A stretch of DNA of 45,207 nt. Source: Gammaproteobacteria bacterium (lineage in GTDB: Bacteria; Pseudomonadota; Gammaproteobacteria; Pseudomonadales; Azotimanducaceae). A model generated the notes under the pieces. The model was not told the origin of the DNA, did not search any database, and worked only from the letters and a program-made list of their open reading frames with translations. The translations under genes were made by a program, and so were the position numbers. The stretch spans positions 1 to 45,207 of the forward strand of contig VYDB01000066.1 in assembly GCA_009843635.1 (NCBI GenBank), in the 5' to 3' direction. Of this stretch, positions 8,382 to 16,079 are shown one piece after another; the first letter of the stretch is position 1, and every line of letters starts with the position of its first letter.

Positions 8382-10337
8382 ATGTTCGATGCGGCACTGA
8401 ACGGGCTGGCGGCGGTCGCCGCTTGGCCAGCGATCGGCTATCTCTTCCTGGGCGTGCTGGTCGGGCTCTGGTTCGGCGCCGTGCCGGGCCTGTCGGGGCT
8501 GGTGGGCATGGCCATCCTGGTGCCCTTCACCTTTACGATGGAGCCGGCGCCGGCACTCGCCTTCCTGCTCGGCACATTCGCGGTGACCACCACCAGCGAC
8601 ACGATCGCTTCGGTGCTGTTGGGCATACCCGGCACCGCCGCATCGCAGGCCACGATTCTCGACGGCTACCCGATGGCCATGAAGGGCGAAGCCTCGCGCG
8701 CCTTCGGGGCGGCGTTCACGGTCTCTGCCATCGGCGGGCTGCTCGGCGCGGTGGTGCTGGGCCTGTCGATCCCTCTGGTCCAGCCGCTGATCCTCTCCTT
8801 CACCCAGGCGGAGTTCTTCATGCTGACGCTGCTCGGCCTGGCCATGGTAGGCGCGCTCTCGGGCAACTCGGTGCTGCTCGGCCTGATCGCCGCGCTGATC
8901 GGGCTGGGGCTTTCCTACGTCGGCTACAGCGAGAACGGCGCCCTGCCCCGCTATTGGCTGGGCGAAACCTACCTGCTGGAAGGGCTGCCGCTGATTCCCG
9001 TCGTGCTGGGGCTGTTCGCGCTTCCCGAGTTGATCGACCTCGCAGCGCGGGGCGGCACCCTTTCCAGCGTGCCCAGGGAGCGGGTCTCCAGCGGTATTGC
9101 AACCGGCATTGCTGATGCGCTGCGCAATTGGTGGCTGATGCTTCGCTCGACGGCGATCGGCGCCTACGTGGGCATGCTGCCGGGCCTCGGCGGTTCGATT
9201 GTTGACTGGGTGGCTTACGGCCATGCGGTGCAGAGTTCGAAGAACAACGAAGGGTTCGGCAAGGGCGACGTGCGCGGCGTGATCGCGCCGGAGACGGCCA
9301 ACAACGCCATGAAGGGCGGCGCCTTGATTCCAACCATCGCCTTCGGCATCCCGGGCAGCGCCGCGATGGCCATCCTGATGAGCGCGCTCATGATCCAAGG
9401 GATGACCCCGGGGCCCGAGATGCTGACCACCCGGCTCGATTTCACCTTCTCGCTGGTGTGGATGCTGGCCATCGCCAATGTCGCCGGAGCGCTGATCCTG
9501 CTGCTGCTCGCCCGACACATCGCCAAGGTGACCTTCATTCGCGGCCATCTGCTGGTGCCGGTGATCGTCACGTTCGTGTTCATGGGCGCTTGGCTGGCCA
9601 ACACCAGCATCGGCGACTGGGTCGTGCTGCTGGTGTTCGGAAGCGTTGGCTACCTGATGAAGCGGGGCGGCGTGCCGCGTCCGCCGATGGTGTTGGGATT
9701 GGTGATCGGGCCGATCATGGAGAACGCGCTGTTCATCACCAACTCCGTGCATGACGGGCTGGAGTGGCTGGCGCGCCCGATCTGCCTGGTCATCGCCGCG
9801 CTGATCGCCGGCTCGATCGTCTTTGCGTTCCTGCGCCAGAGGCGGATGCGGACGCAAACCAAGGAGCCCGTCCGGGGGCGCGATGCGGTTGATCCCACGG
9901 CCTCCCTGCTGGCCGTTGCGCTGCTGCTGGCCGCTTCGATCTGGGGGCTGGCCCCAACCTTCACTTGGCCGGCCGATGTCGGCCAGATCCCGATGCTGAC
10001 CTTTATCCCGGCCGTTGGCCTCTCCCTGATCGCCGTTTGGAGCAGCGTTCAAGCCATCCGGCAAGCCCGCACCGACGGCCGCAGCGTTTTTCCCAGCCAA
10101 TCCCAATGGGGCCACGCCGGCCATCTCCTGCTGTGGTGGCTCGGCCTCCTTGGCGTCACCATCGCCGCCGGACAACTAATCGCCCTGCCAGCGTTCGCAG
10201 CGCTCTACGTCATCCTCAAGAGCCGCCAAGCCTGGTGGACCGGTGCGCTCTACGCGGCGTGCGCATGGGCGCTTCTTTACGGCGTGTTCGACCGCATCGT
10301 CGGCGTGCTGTGGCACCCATCGCTCCTATTCCACTAG
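8382..10337 (+). CDS. TctA-TctB fused permease of a tripartite tricarboxylate transporter
   Basis: 651-residue integral membrane protein. Residues about 1-500 match TctA: GAVPGLSGLVGMAIL in the first re-entrant region, GIPGTAASQATILDG, and the second half MLPGLGGSIVDWVAYGHA and FGIPGSAAMAILM. After a charged linker (RQRRMRTQTKEPVRGRD, about residue 490) a roughly 145-residue C-terminal part with four hydrophobic helices looks like the small subunit TctB, which is normally a separate gene. No separate tctB is present, which fits a functional fusion. It works with the adjacent binding protein to drive cation-dependent uptake of a carboxylate. Confidence 0.87.
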   Translation: MFDAALNGLAAVAAWPAIGYLFLGVLVGLWFGAVPGLSGLVGMAILVPFTFTMEPAPALAFLLGTFAVTTTSDTIASVLLGIPGTAASQATILDGYPMAMKGEASRAFGAAFTVSAIGGLLGAVVLGLSIPLVQPLILSFTQAEFFMLTLLGLAMVGALSGNSVLLGLIAALIGLGLSYVGYSENGALPRYWLGETYLLEGLPLIPVVLGLFALPELIDLAARGGTLSSVPRERVSSGIATGIADALRNWWLMLRSTAIGAYVGMLPGLGGSIVDWVAYGHAVQSSKNNEGFGKGDVRGVIAPETANNAMKGGALIPTIAFGIPGSAAMAILMSALMIQGMTPGPEMLTTRLDFTFSLVWMLAIANVAGALILLLLARHIAKVTFIRGHLLVPVIVTFVFMGAWLANTSIGDWVVLLVFGSVGYLMKRGGVPRPPMVLGLVIGPIMENALFITNSVHDGLEWLARPICLVIAALIAGSIVFAFLRQRRMRTQTKEPVRGRDAVDPTASLLAVALLLAASIWGLAPTFTWPADVGQIPMLTFIPAVGLSLIAVWSSVQAIRQARTDGRSVFPSQSQWGHAGHLLLWWLGLLGVTIAAGQLIALPAFAALYVILKSRQAWWTGALYAACAWALLYGVFDRIVGVLWHPSLLFH

Positions 10338-10358
10338 TTCAACCAGTCCCGCCCTCGC

Positions 10359-10375
10359 ACGGCGCGCAGCGCCGT
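10359..10375. terminator. intergenic stem-loop (same stem as 3545-3561)
   Basis: Perfect stem ACGGCGC / GCGCCGT with a GCA loop, 21 nt after the transporter stop. It is followed by C-rich sequence rather than a U-tract. It separates the transport operon from the next gene, whose TATAAT -10 box lies at 10383-10388. Confidence 0.45.
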
Positions 10376-10382
10376 CCCCCCG

Positions 10383-10388
10383 TATAAT
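10383..10388 (+). promoter_or_regulatory. -10 box of the FAD monooxygenase gene
   Basis: Perfect TATAAT followed by CGCGC, 39 nt upstream of the monooxygenase ATG and just after a stem-loop. No good -35 hexamer is visible at 16-18 nt, so the promoter may need an activator. Confidence 0.45.
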
Positions 10389-10427
10389 CGCGCTTCGTTT
10401 CGGAACAGGCCTCTGGGAAAGCTGGTC

Positions 10428-12023
10428 ATGATCAACGTGCCCGTATGCATTGTGGGATCCGGCCCCATCGGGCTTGCCGGCGCCTTGCTGCTCTCGAGAT
10501 TCGGCATCGACACCTTGCTCATCGAGAGACGCAGCGAGGTCAATACCCATCCCCGCTCCAGGTTCGTGGATACCAACACCATGGAGCTCATGCGGTTCCT
10601 GGGCTTGGAAAAGGCGGTCGAGGAGACCGGGCTCGGGCCCGACTGGACGGCGTACAACCGTTGGTTCAACGCGCTGACGGGAGATCAGATCGCGGCGATT
10701 CCCAGCCCCACGTTCCACACGGTGCCACGCAGCACCAGCCCCACGATGCCCGTCATGACCTGCCAGGACTACGTGGAGAACGTGCTGTTGGCCGAAATCC
10801 GGGACGATGAGCGCATCGAACTGCGCTACCGAACCGAAGCCGTCGAGATCAACCAGGATGAGAACGGCGCCACGGTGGTGATCCGGGATCTGGCCTCCGA
10901 CGAGCAGAGCACCGTTCGCGCTGACTACCTGCTGGGCACCGACGGCCCGCACAGCTTCGCGCGCCAAGCCATCGGCAGCGCACTCGAGGCGGCGCCACTG
11001 GACAACTACTCCCAGGACGTGATCTTCGAGGCCGACCTGTCCGAGTACGTCGAAGGACGCAAGGGCGGGCTGCTGTACAACGCAACGCCAAGCGGCGTCT
11101 TGGTGTTTCAGCCGCTGAACGGCATCACCCGCTGGCGATGCCAGATTTTCAAGGCGGATGGGGAGCCGCTGTCGGAAGCGGAGACGATTGGCCGCATACG
11201 GGAAGCGGTCGGTGGCGGCGACGTGCCCATTCGCATCACCAGCACCGGCATCTGGCGGCCGACGCCGGGTTGCGTGGACCACCTCAGCCGCGGCCGGGTG
11301 TTTCTGGCCGGGGACGCGGCGCACGTTGCAGTGCCCACTGGCGGCATGGGCAACAACATCGGCTTCGCCGGAATCCGCAATCTCGCTTGGAAGATAGCCT
11401 ATGTGCTGAAGGGCTTCGCGCCCGCCTGGATTCTCGATACCTACCACGCCGAACACCGGCCAGTCGCCCTGCAACGGGTGGCCACCGGAGTGGAGACCAC
11501 CGATTTCATGCGGAAGATCTTCTTGGCCTACTACGCAGGGCAGGATCCATCGGAGGGCGTGCGCGAAACCCAGCAATACGCGGACTATGACGGCGTGCTG
11601 CTCGGCTTCGAGCTGGAATCACCGCTGATCGCCAAGAACGCGGAACCGCCGCCAGCGGTGGAGAACCCCACCATCGACTTCGTTCCAGCGGTGCGCGCGG
11701 GTCGCCGCGCCCCCCACCTGTGGGTTGACAAACGGCAAGGCCAATCCGTTCTCGACTGGTTCGGCGCGGATTACGTGCTGGTTGGCGGCGCCTCTGTTGC
11801 CGCGGCGCGTTGGCGCAGTGCAGTTGGCCGGGTGGCGGACGGGGCCGGGTTCCCGGTGCGCTGGGAACAGTTGCCCCTGCCGGAAGCCGCGCCCTACGAT
11901 TCCCGAGGCTTGGCGCTGATCCGTCCAGACGGGATCATTGCCGATTGCTGGGACGATGCCGGGGTCGGCGACGACGACGTGGAGGCCCGTCTGCGCCAGC
12001 AGCTTCCGTTGCAGCCATCCTAG
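10428..12023 (+). CDS. FAD-dependent aromatic-type monooxygenase
   Basis: 531-residue flavoprotein of the p-hydroxybenzoate hydroxylase/MhpA/PCP-monooxygenase group, which hydroxylates phenolic rings with NAD(P)H and O2. It has an N-terminal FAD Rossmann motif VGSGPIGLAGALLL, an acidic strand end (LLIERR), the HPRSRFVDT segment near residue 40, DG in LGTDGPHS, and GDAAHVAVPTGGMGNN, which holds the flavin ribityl chain. The tail (about residues 400-531) has the thioredoxin-like shape seen in this group. No ring-cleavage enzyme is adjacent, so the substrate is open. Confidence 0.85.
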   Translation: MINVPVCIVGSGPIGLAGALLLSRFGIDTLLIERRSEVNTHPRSRFVDTNTMELMRFLGLEKAVEETGLGPDWTAYNRWFNALTGDQIAAIPSPTFHTVPRSTSPTMPVMTCQDYVENVLLAEIRDDERIELRYRTEAVEINQDENGATVVIRDLASDEQSTVRADYLLGTDGPHSFARQAIGSALEAAPLDNYSQDVIFEADLSEYVEGRKGGLLYNATPSGVLVFQPLNGITRWRCQIFKADGEPLSEAETIGRIREAVGGGDVPIRITSTGIWRPTPGCVDHLSRGRVFLAGDAAHVAVPTGGMGNNIGFAGIRNLAWKIAYVLKGFAPAWILDTYHAEHRPVALQRVATGVETTDFMRKIFLAYYAGQDPSEGVRETQQYADYDGVLLGFELESPLIAKNAEPPPAVENPTIDFVPAVRAGRRAPHLWVDKRQGQSVLDWFGADYVLVGGASVAAARWRSAVGRVADGAGFPVRWEQLPLPEAAPYDSRGLALIRPDGIIADCWDDAGVGDDDVEARLRQQLPLQPS

Positions 12024-12047
12024 CCAGCGATCCGACCCCCCAAGTCA

Positions 12048-12695
12048 TTGACCCAATACACCCACCTCCTCTTCGACCACGATGGGATCCTCGTGGACAC
12101 CGAGCCGCTGTACTTCGAAGCGACGCGGAAGTGCCTCGCGCCACTCGGCGTCGAGCTGGCGCTCGACCATTACCTCGCATTGATGGTGGACGGCGCGAGC
12201 CCGTGGGAAATGGCGCGGCCACTGGGCGCAACCGACAAGGACATCGAGCACTGGCGAGCGCAGCGCAACGTCTTTTACCAAGAGTTGCTAGTGTCGGAAC
12301 CGATTGAGATCGAAGGGGTGGAAGCGGTTCTCGCCACGCTCCGGAAGCGCTATCGCATCGCAATCGTCACCACCGCAAAGCCCGAGGACTTCGCCCTCAT
12401 CCACCGCAATCGCAACATCGTGCCGTTCGCCGACTTCGTGCTGACGCGGGAGACCTACCAGCGCAGCAAACCGCACCCGGACCCCTACCTAGCCGCGCTG
12501 GCCCGCTACGGCATCGGCCCGGGCACCGCGTTGGCTATCGAAGACTCGCAGCGCGGCCTGCGCGCCGCCGTGGCCGCCGGGCTGGACTGCGCCGCGGTGC
12601 ACCACCCGTTCACCGCCACCCAGGATTTCTCCCTGGCCACCTACCGCGTCGCGAGCCTTTCCGAACTAGCGGAGAAGGTACTTGGGCAATCCTAG
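12048..12695 (+). CDS. HAD-superfamily phosphatase (beta-phosphoglucomutase-like)
   Basis: 215-residue haloacid-dehalogenase-type hydrolase with a helical cap. Motif I is D10-H-D12-G in FDHDGILVDTE (the usual Thr after Gly is Ile), motif II is the Thr of VTTAKPED, motif III is the Lys of RSKPHPDPYL, and motif IV is IEDSQRG. All catalytic positions are present. It probably dephosphorylates a small phosphate ester or mutates a sugar phosphate. The start is TTG, 24 nt after the monooxygenase stop, with no strong ribosome site, so the two may share a transcript. It ends 20 nt from a convergent gene. Confidence 0.82.
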   Translation: MTQYTHLLFDHDGILVDTEPLYFEATRKCLAPLGVELALDHYLALMVDGASPWEMARPLGATDKDIEHWRAQRNVFYQELLVSEPIEIEGVEAVLATLRKRYRIAIVTTAKPEDFALIHRNRNIVPFADFVLTRETYQRSKPHPDPYLAALARYGIGPGTALAIEDSQRGLRAAVAAGLDCAAVHHPFTATQDFSLATYRVASLSELAEKVLGQS

Positions 12696-12715
12696 CGTCG
12701 AAGGCAACGCCCCAC

Positions 12716-13525
12716 TCAATCGAGGGCGGGACGCCCTCGCATCGGGGAATGATGCCGAACTTCCACGATCCTATCTGGCCGGAACAGCCGGGATTGACGC
12801 TCCTCGCCAAGGTATCCGGTCGGGTTGCCGATGCAGCGGGTCGGCCCTTCCTGGTAGTCGTAGGCCTCATGGGTATGGCCCGAGATCCAGGCCATTGCGC
12901 CGATCTCACGCACCAAGTCCGGCTTGTCGTTGATGAAATAGGGATTCAGCGCGTCGCCATCGAACTTGGGATGTATCGCCGCCTTGGTCGGTGGCCAGTG
13001 CGTGATCACCACATCCACCCTGCCCGCTTGGGATTGCAACGCGTCGGTCTGCATCAGGTGGTCGCCGATGTGGCGGGCCAACGACCATTCGCCCCCGCCC
13101 CAAAGCGGCCAGAAGTCGTTGATGCCCCGCTCCACGTTCCGGTGATAGCGCGCCCCGGAAGCGCAGTCGGGAGCAATGCCCCAGAGGTCGGAGTACCAAG
13201 GCGCACCCCAGAAGCGTACACCGTCGATTTCGACGCCCTCACCCACCAGGTAGTGCAAATCGGGATGGGTCTTTGCGCAGCGATGCCAATTCGCATCCAC
13301 ATCCGCCCGGCGGCTTTTCGTGTAGTACTCGTGATTGCCCGGAACATAGATCACCGGCGAAGTTGCAAGCTCACGCTCGACAAAGGGCCATGCCTTCATG
13401 GCAACGCCGATATCTCCGGCCAGGATGAGCAGGTCCCGGTCGCGCACTTGACGGAACGCTGCCTCGCCCGGCAGGTGGCCGGGGCAGCCCTCAAGGTGCA
13501 AGTCAGACGCGATCTGGATTCTCAT
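12716..13525 (-). CDS. calcineurin-like metallophosphoesterase
   Basis: 269-residue cytoplasmic phosphoesterase with all metal-binding blocks in order: SDLHLE near the N-terminus, LAGDIG, GNHEYY, ITHWPP and SGHTHEAYD. It should hydrolyse phosphomono- or diesters with two metals; small cytosolic members of this type are often nucleotide or nucleic-acid phosphodiesterases. There is no signal peptide. The ATG lies only 8 nt downstream of a CATAAT -10-like box on the minus strand (13539 to 13534), so the mRNA may be leaderless or nearly so. It is divergent from the unknown gene at 13646. Confidence 0.85.
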   Translation of the reverse strand: MRIQIASDLHLEGCPGHLPGEAAFRQVRDRDLLILAGDIGVAMKAWPFVERELATSPVIYVPGNHEYYTKSRRADVDANWHRCAKTHPDLHYLVGEGVEIDGVRFWGAPWYSDLWGIAPDCASGARYHRNVERGINDFWPLWGGGEWSLARHIGDHLMQTDALQSQAGRVDVVITHWPPTKAAIHPKFDGDALNPYFINDKPDLVREIGAMAWISGHTHEAYDYQEGPTRCIGNPTGYLGEERQSRLFRPDRIVEVRHHSPMRGRPALD

Positions 13526-13603
13526 GGCGCCCCATTATGCCCCGCAAGTGGCTCAGTTCGACTCAAGCTGCTAACTTCCATTCAACCCAAGTGTTCTGTT
13601 CAC

Positions 13604-13629
13604 CCAAATCGATTTAAAGTTCGATTTGG
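13604..13629. promoter_or_regulatory. 26-bp perfect inverted repeat, operator-like
   Basis: CCAAATCGA (13604-13612) and TCGATTTGG (13621-13629) are perfect reverse complements around an 8-nt AT-rich spacer. The site ends 16 nt before the ATG of the unknown gene at 13646, in an AT-rich island between two divergent genes. This fits a dimeric repressor site; a leader hairpin is an alternative. Confidence 0.5.
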
Positions 13630-13645
13630 ATTCAACGGAAAACTC

Positions 13646-14272
13646 ATGGCCGAGTGTCAGGACAATCCAACTGCCGCGGTGGGCGTTGCAGAGCACGGCA
13701 ATTCAGCGGTGCTGGTGACGGTGGCCTCCGATGGCGAGCTTCTCGATCGTCGGCGTGTTGACCTGACCGACAGCGACTTGCCGACGCACCCGCACCACCA
13801 TGAGGGTTCGTGGGCGGTGGGCCGCTACCGGAACAGCCCCTGGGCGCGGGAGATTTCGCTCGATGAGGCCATTGAGCTGGTCGAGCGCGTGCGGGTATCC
13901 GCCGGGCGCGGCGCGCGCGAAAGCCTTGAAGCGCTGGCCGCAGCCGTGCCGCTGCCGATCACGCGAATCGCGCTCCGCATCTGCCCGGAGCTTCCGCTCA
14001 CGACCGAGGAACGCATCAGGGACAACCGTGCCCAGACCGTCGCCGACTCCGTGATGTATCGCCAAGCGCTGGCAAGCGCCGCCGAGGCCCGGAATTGGTC
14101 CGTGCACTGGTATGACCGCGAGCAAGTGTTCAGCAAAGCCGCAACGGCGCTCTGCTGCGACGATATCCAAGCCTGCCTTTCGGCGATCGGCCGATCAGCA
14201 GGGCCACCTTGGCGAGTCGAACACAAACTCGCGGCTGCGGCGGCAATCGCAGCCTCTCAAAACACAACCTGA
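13646..14272 (+). CDS. conserved-looking protein of unknown function
   Basis: 208 residues, no signal peptide or membrane segment, family not recognised. The N-terminus reads like two beta strands (SAVLVTVASDGELLDRRRVD), followed by the His cluster HPHHHEGSW, the aromatic/charged WAVGRYRNSPWAREISLDEA, then helical segments and a conserved-looking centre with paired Asp/Arg (RIRDNRAQTVADSVMYR). The ATG is chosen because the reading frame upstream lies antisense to the phosphoesterase and because an operator-like palindrome sits just before it. Base composition fits real coding sequence. It ends 6 nt from a convergent gene. Confidence 0.6.
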   Translation: MAECQDNPTAAVGVAEHGNSAVLVTVASDGELLDRRRVDLTDSDLPTHPHHHEGSWAVGRYRNSPWAREISLDEAIELVERVRVSAGRGARESLEALAAAVPLPITRIALRICPELPLTTEERIRDNRAQTVADSVMYRQALASAAEARNWSVHWYDREQVFSKAATALCCDDIQACLSAIGRSAGPPWRVEHKLAAAAAIAASQNTT

Positions 14273-14278
14273 CGAACA

Positions 14279-14887
14279 TCAGCTTGGCGTTGGATCTCCG
14301 CTACGTTCGGCCGAAGGCAGCGTTGACGCGATTCGCTCAAAACCGGCAATTCGAGCGTCGTCGGCACCGAGCAGTTCGATCAGTTTGCGACGAACGAAGT
14401 CCACATCCAAATCGGGATGGTGGCTGCACAGGTTCACGAGGTCCACATCGTCCTTCGGGCGGTTGAAGACGCATTTGAGCACCGCGAGGTCTTCCGCTCC
14501 CAAAACCGGGTACTGACCCGCTGTCCCATCGTCAAAATGCTTGATGCGGGACGGAAACTCTGCATAGTAGGTGTTCGTGGCAGGGAAGATATCGACCCTG
14601 ACGTTGTGAAAGTAAACGCGAAACTGGCTGTCCTCCAAGGCACGCTTCATCAAGCGCTCACGCGGTTCATCCGGGTGATACCCGGCCTTCTCCAAGAGGT
14701 CCACTAGTCCGGCAATCTCGGCTTCTTCGTCAACGAACACGTTGACATCCACGTCAATCGTGGCGCGTGGCTCCGCATAGAACCCCAAGGCAATCGAGCC
14801 CCCCACCGCATAAGGAATGCCAGTCCGCCGGAATACGCCAGCCAATCGGGCAAGCGTGTCATAGGGGTCAGGCGCTTCAGCGCTCAT
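14279..14887 (-). CDS. nucleotidyltransferase (MNT/AbiEii-like)
   Basis: 202-residue nucleotidyltransferase-fold protein. It shows the Gly-Ser motif (GGS, residues 29-31) and D45-x-D47 (ATIDVDVNV), which bind the metals, then FPSRIKHFDDG and the helix AEDLAVLKCVFNRPKDDVDL typical of AbiEii-type and DUF6036-type proteins. Such proteins transfer a nucleotide to tRNA or protein and are often toxins. ATG at 14887 overlaps the stop of the 87-residue upstream protein by 4 nt (ATGA), so the two are translationally coupled like a toxin-antitoxin pair. A plain housekeeping nucleotidyltransferase remains possible. Confidence 0.8.
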   Translation of the reverse strand: MSAEAPDPYDTLARLAGVFRRTGIPYAVGGSIALGFYAEPRATIDVDVNVFVDEEAEIAGLVDLLEKAGYHPDEPRERLMKRALEDSQFRVYFHNVRVDIFPATNTYYAEFPSRIKHFDDGTAGQYPVLGAEDLAVLKCVFNRPKDDVDLVNLCSHHPDLDVDFVRRKLIELLGADDARIAGFERIASTLPSAERSGDPTPS

Positions 14888-15147
14888 CTGGGATCTGGCT
14901 TGCCATTGCGGTAGAACGACAGGCGGCGGATGCACTCCAGATTTGCAGGGTCGGGTTCATCCTCATAGCGGAGAATCTCGCGCCAGTTCGGACGAAGCCG
15001 CAGAAACTTGAAGCCGCTTCGGCAAGCCGCCTTGATGCCCCAGAGGTGGTCAGCCGAAGTTGCGGTGCGCCAGAAGTCGGGGGCCGGACGCGGCATCGCC
15101 TTGTCCGGGTCAAAGGGCCGCAGGGATTGTGCGCCGTCGTTTGACAC
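14884..15147 (-). CDS. 87-residue protein paired with the nucleotidyltransferase
   Basis: Small basic protein of unknown family, first gene of a two-gene unit. Features seen: many Trp/Arg/Phe residues (DFWRTATSADHLWGIKAA, FKFLRLRPNWREIL) and the C-terminal SFYRNGKPDPR. There is no recognisable helix-turn-helix or membrane segment. The GTG start is placed about 26 nt after a TACAAT -10-like box (15179 to 15174, minus strand). The 4-nt overlap with the nucleotidyltransferase suggests it is its cognate partner (antitoxin or adaptor), but it is not an AbiEi-type winged helix as far as can be seen. Confidence 0.6.
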   Translation of the reverse strand: MSNDGAQSLRPFDPDKAMPRPAPDFWRTATSADHLWGIKAACRSGFKFLRLRPNWREILRYEDEPDPANLECIRRLSFYRNGKPDPR

Positions 15148-15248
15148 TGCTCATTCACCAATTCCGGTTCATGATTGTAGCCGAAACGGAGAGGAACCAA
15201 GGGGCCCACGCGAAGGCCTTGATGCGCTGGCCGCGTCCCACCGGTCCC

Positions 15249-15995
15249 CTACATCCCCGTCGTGAAGCCCCCGTCGACATTCAGGGTCTGGCCGGTAATC
15301 CAGCTCGCTGCCGGTGAGCTTAGAAAGAGCACGGCAGGCGCGATGTCATCCACCGCGCCGACGCGCTTGAGGCCTTGGCGGGCCAAGGTCTGCTCCTTCA
15401 AGCCGGGCAGGTTGTCGATGGCAGCGGCCGTCAGGTTGGTGCGCGTGAGCCCCGCGGCGACGGCGTTGGCGCGAATGCCCGCGCCGCCCCAACTGTGGCC
15501 CAGGGTTTTGACCATCTGCACCAAACCGGCTTTGGCGGGGCCGTAACCGGGCGTCCACAGGCTGCCGAAGAAGGCCGTCATGGAGGCGATGGCGATGATG
15601 CTGGCGCCGCCTTCGAAACGGCTCGCCTCCAACAGGGGCTTGCAGGCAACGCTCAAGTGAAAGGCGCTGGCCAGGTTGACGCGGATCGATTTGTCAAAGC
15701 CGTCATGGTCCCACTCGCTGTCTTGGGTGCCGCCGGCGTTGTTGACCAGGATGTCCAACCCATCGAGGCTCGCCGCCAAGGCCAGCAGCTCGTCCCGGGA
15801 GTCCACGTCCAGCGGACGATAGTCGAATTCGGACAGGTCATGGCCGTAGTCATCGGCATGGGCCTTCCGACCGGTGATCACGACCTTCGCTCCCGCCGCT
15901 GCATAGGCCCTGGCGCAGGCCAAGCCAATGCCGTTGGAGCCGCCGGTGATCAACACCCGAGCGCCTCGGTAGTCGAAACGAACGCCGCCCGGCAT
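15249..15995 (-). CDS. short-chain dehydrogenase/reductase
   Basis: 248-residue classical SDR. The cofactor motif TGGSNGIG is at residues 17-24 and NNAG near 85-88. The catalytic tetrad is visible as N107, S138, Y151 and K155 (GYGPAKAG), and the end VDGGFTTGM is typical. It is a cytosolic NAD(P)-dependent alcohol/ketone oxidoreductase of unknown substrate. The ATG has GGGAGG 4 nt upstream. It is divergent from the sulfotransferase gene and has a recognisable promoter at 16032-16060 with an operator-like repeat across it. Confidence 0.9.
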   Translation of the reverse strand: MPGGVRFDYRGARVLITGGSNGIGLACARAYAAAGAKVVITGRKAHADDYGHDLSEFDYRPLDVDSRDELLALAASLDGLDILVNNAGGTQDSEWDHDGFDKSIRVNLASAFHLSVACKPLLEASRFEGGASIIAIASMTAFFGSLWTPGYGPAKAGLVQMVKTLGHSWGGAGIRANAVAAGLTRTNLTAAAIDNLPGLKEQTLARQGLKRVGAVDDIAPAVLFLSSPAASWITGQTLNVDGGFTTGM

Positions 15996-16031
15996 CGGCC
16001 CTCCCCTGTTCGAAGTCCAAGTTGAAGTGCC

Positions 16032-16060
16032 AATGTAGTGATGCTACACACACCGGTCAA
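16032..16060 (-). promoter_or_regulatory. SDR promoter (-35 TTGACC, -10 TACATT, 17-nt spacer)
   Basis: On the minus strand TTGACC (16060 to 16055) and TACATT (16037 to 16032) are 17 nt apart, a good sigma70 arrangement. It should start transcription about 30 nt before the SDR ATG. Confidence 0.55.
16034..16048. promoter_or_regulatory. inverted repeat TGTAG-N5-CTACA, operator candidate
   Basis: A perfect 5-bp inverted repeat with a 5-nt centre overlaps the -10 and spacer of the SDR promoter. It lies in the 84-nt gap between the divergent SDR and sulfotransferase genes. A bound dimer would block the SDR promoter. No regulator gene is nearby. Confidence 0.45.
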
Positions 16061-16079
16061 TCAACTGGCGAGGGTGGCC

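Noticed and set aside
8130-10175. 681-codon open frame antisense to the TctA-TctB gene
   Set aside because: Composition is the Gly/Arg/His/Gln-rich pattern of a high-GC shadow frame; the opposite strand encodes a clear membrane permease.
12749-13645. Extended N-terminus of the unknown gene at 13646
   Set aside because: It is antisense to the metallophosphoesterase, and its composition is shadow-like until the ATG at 13646.
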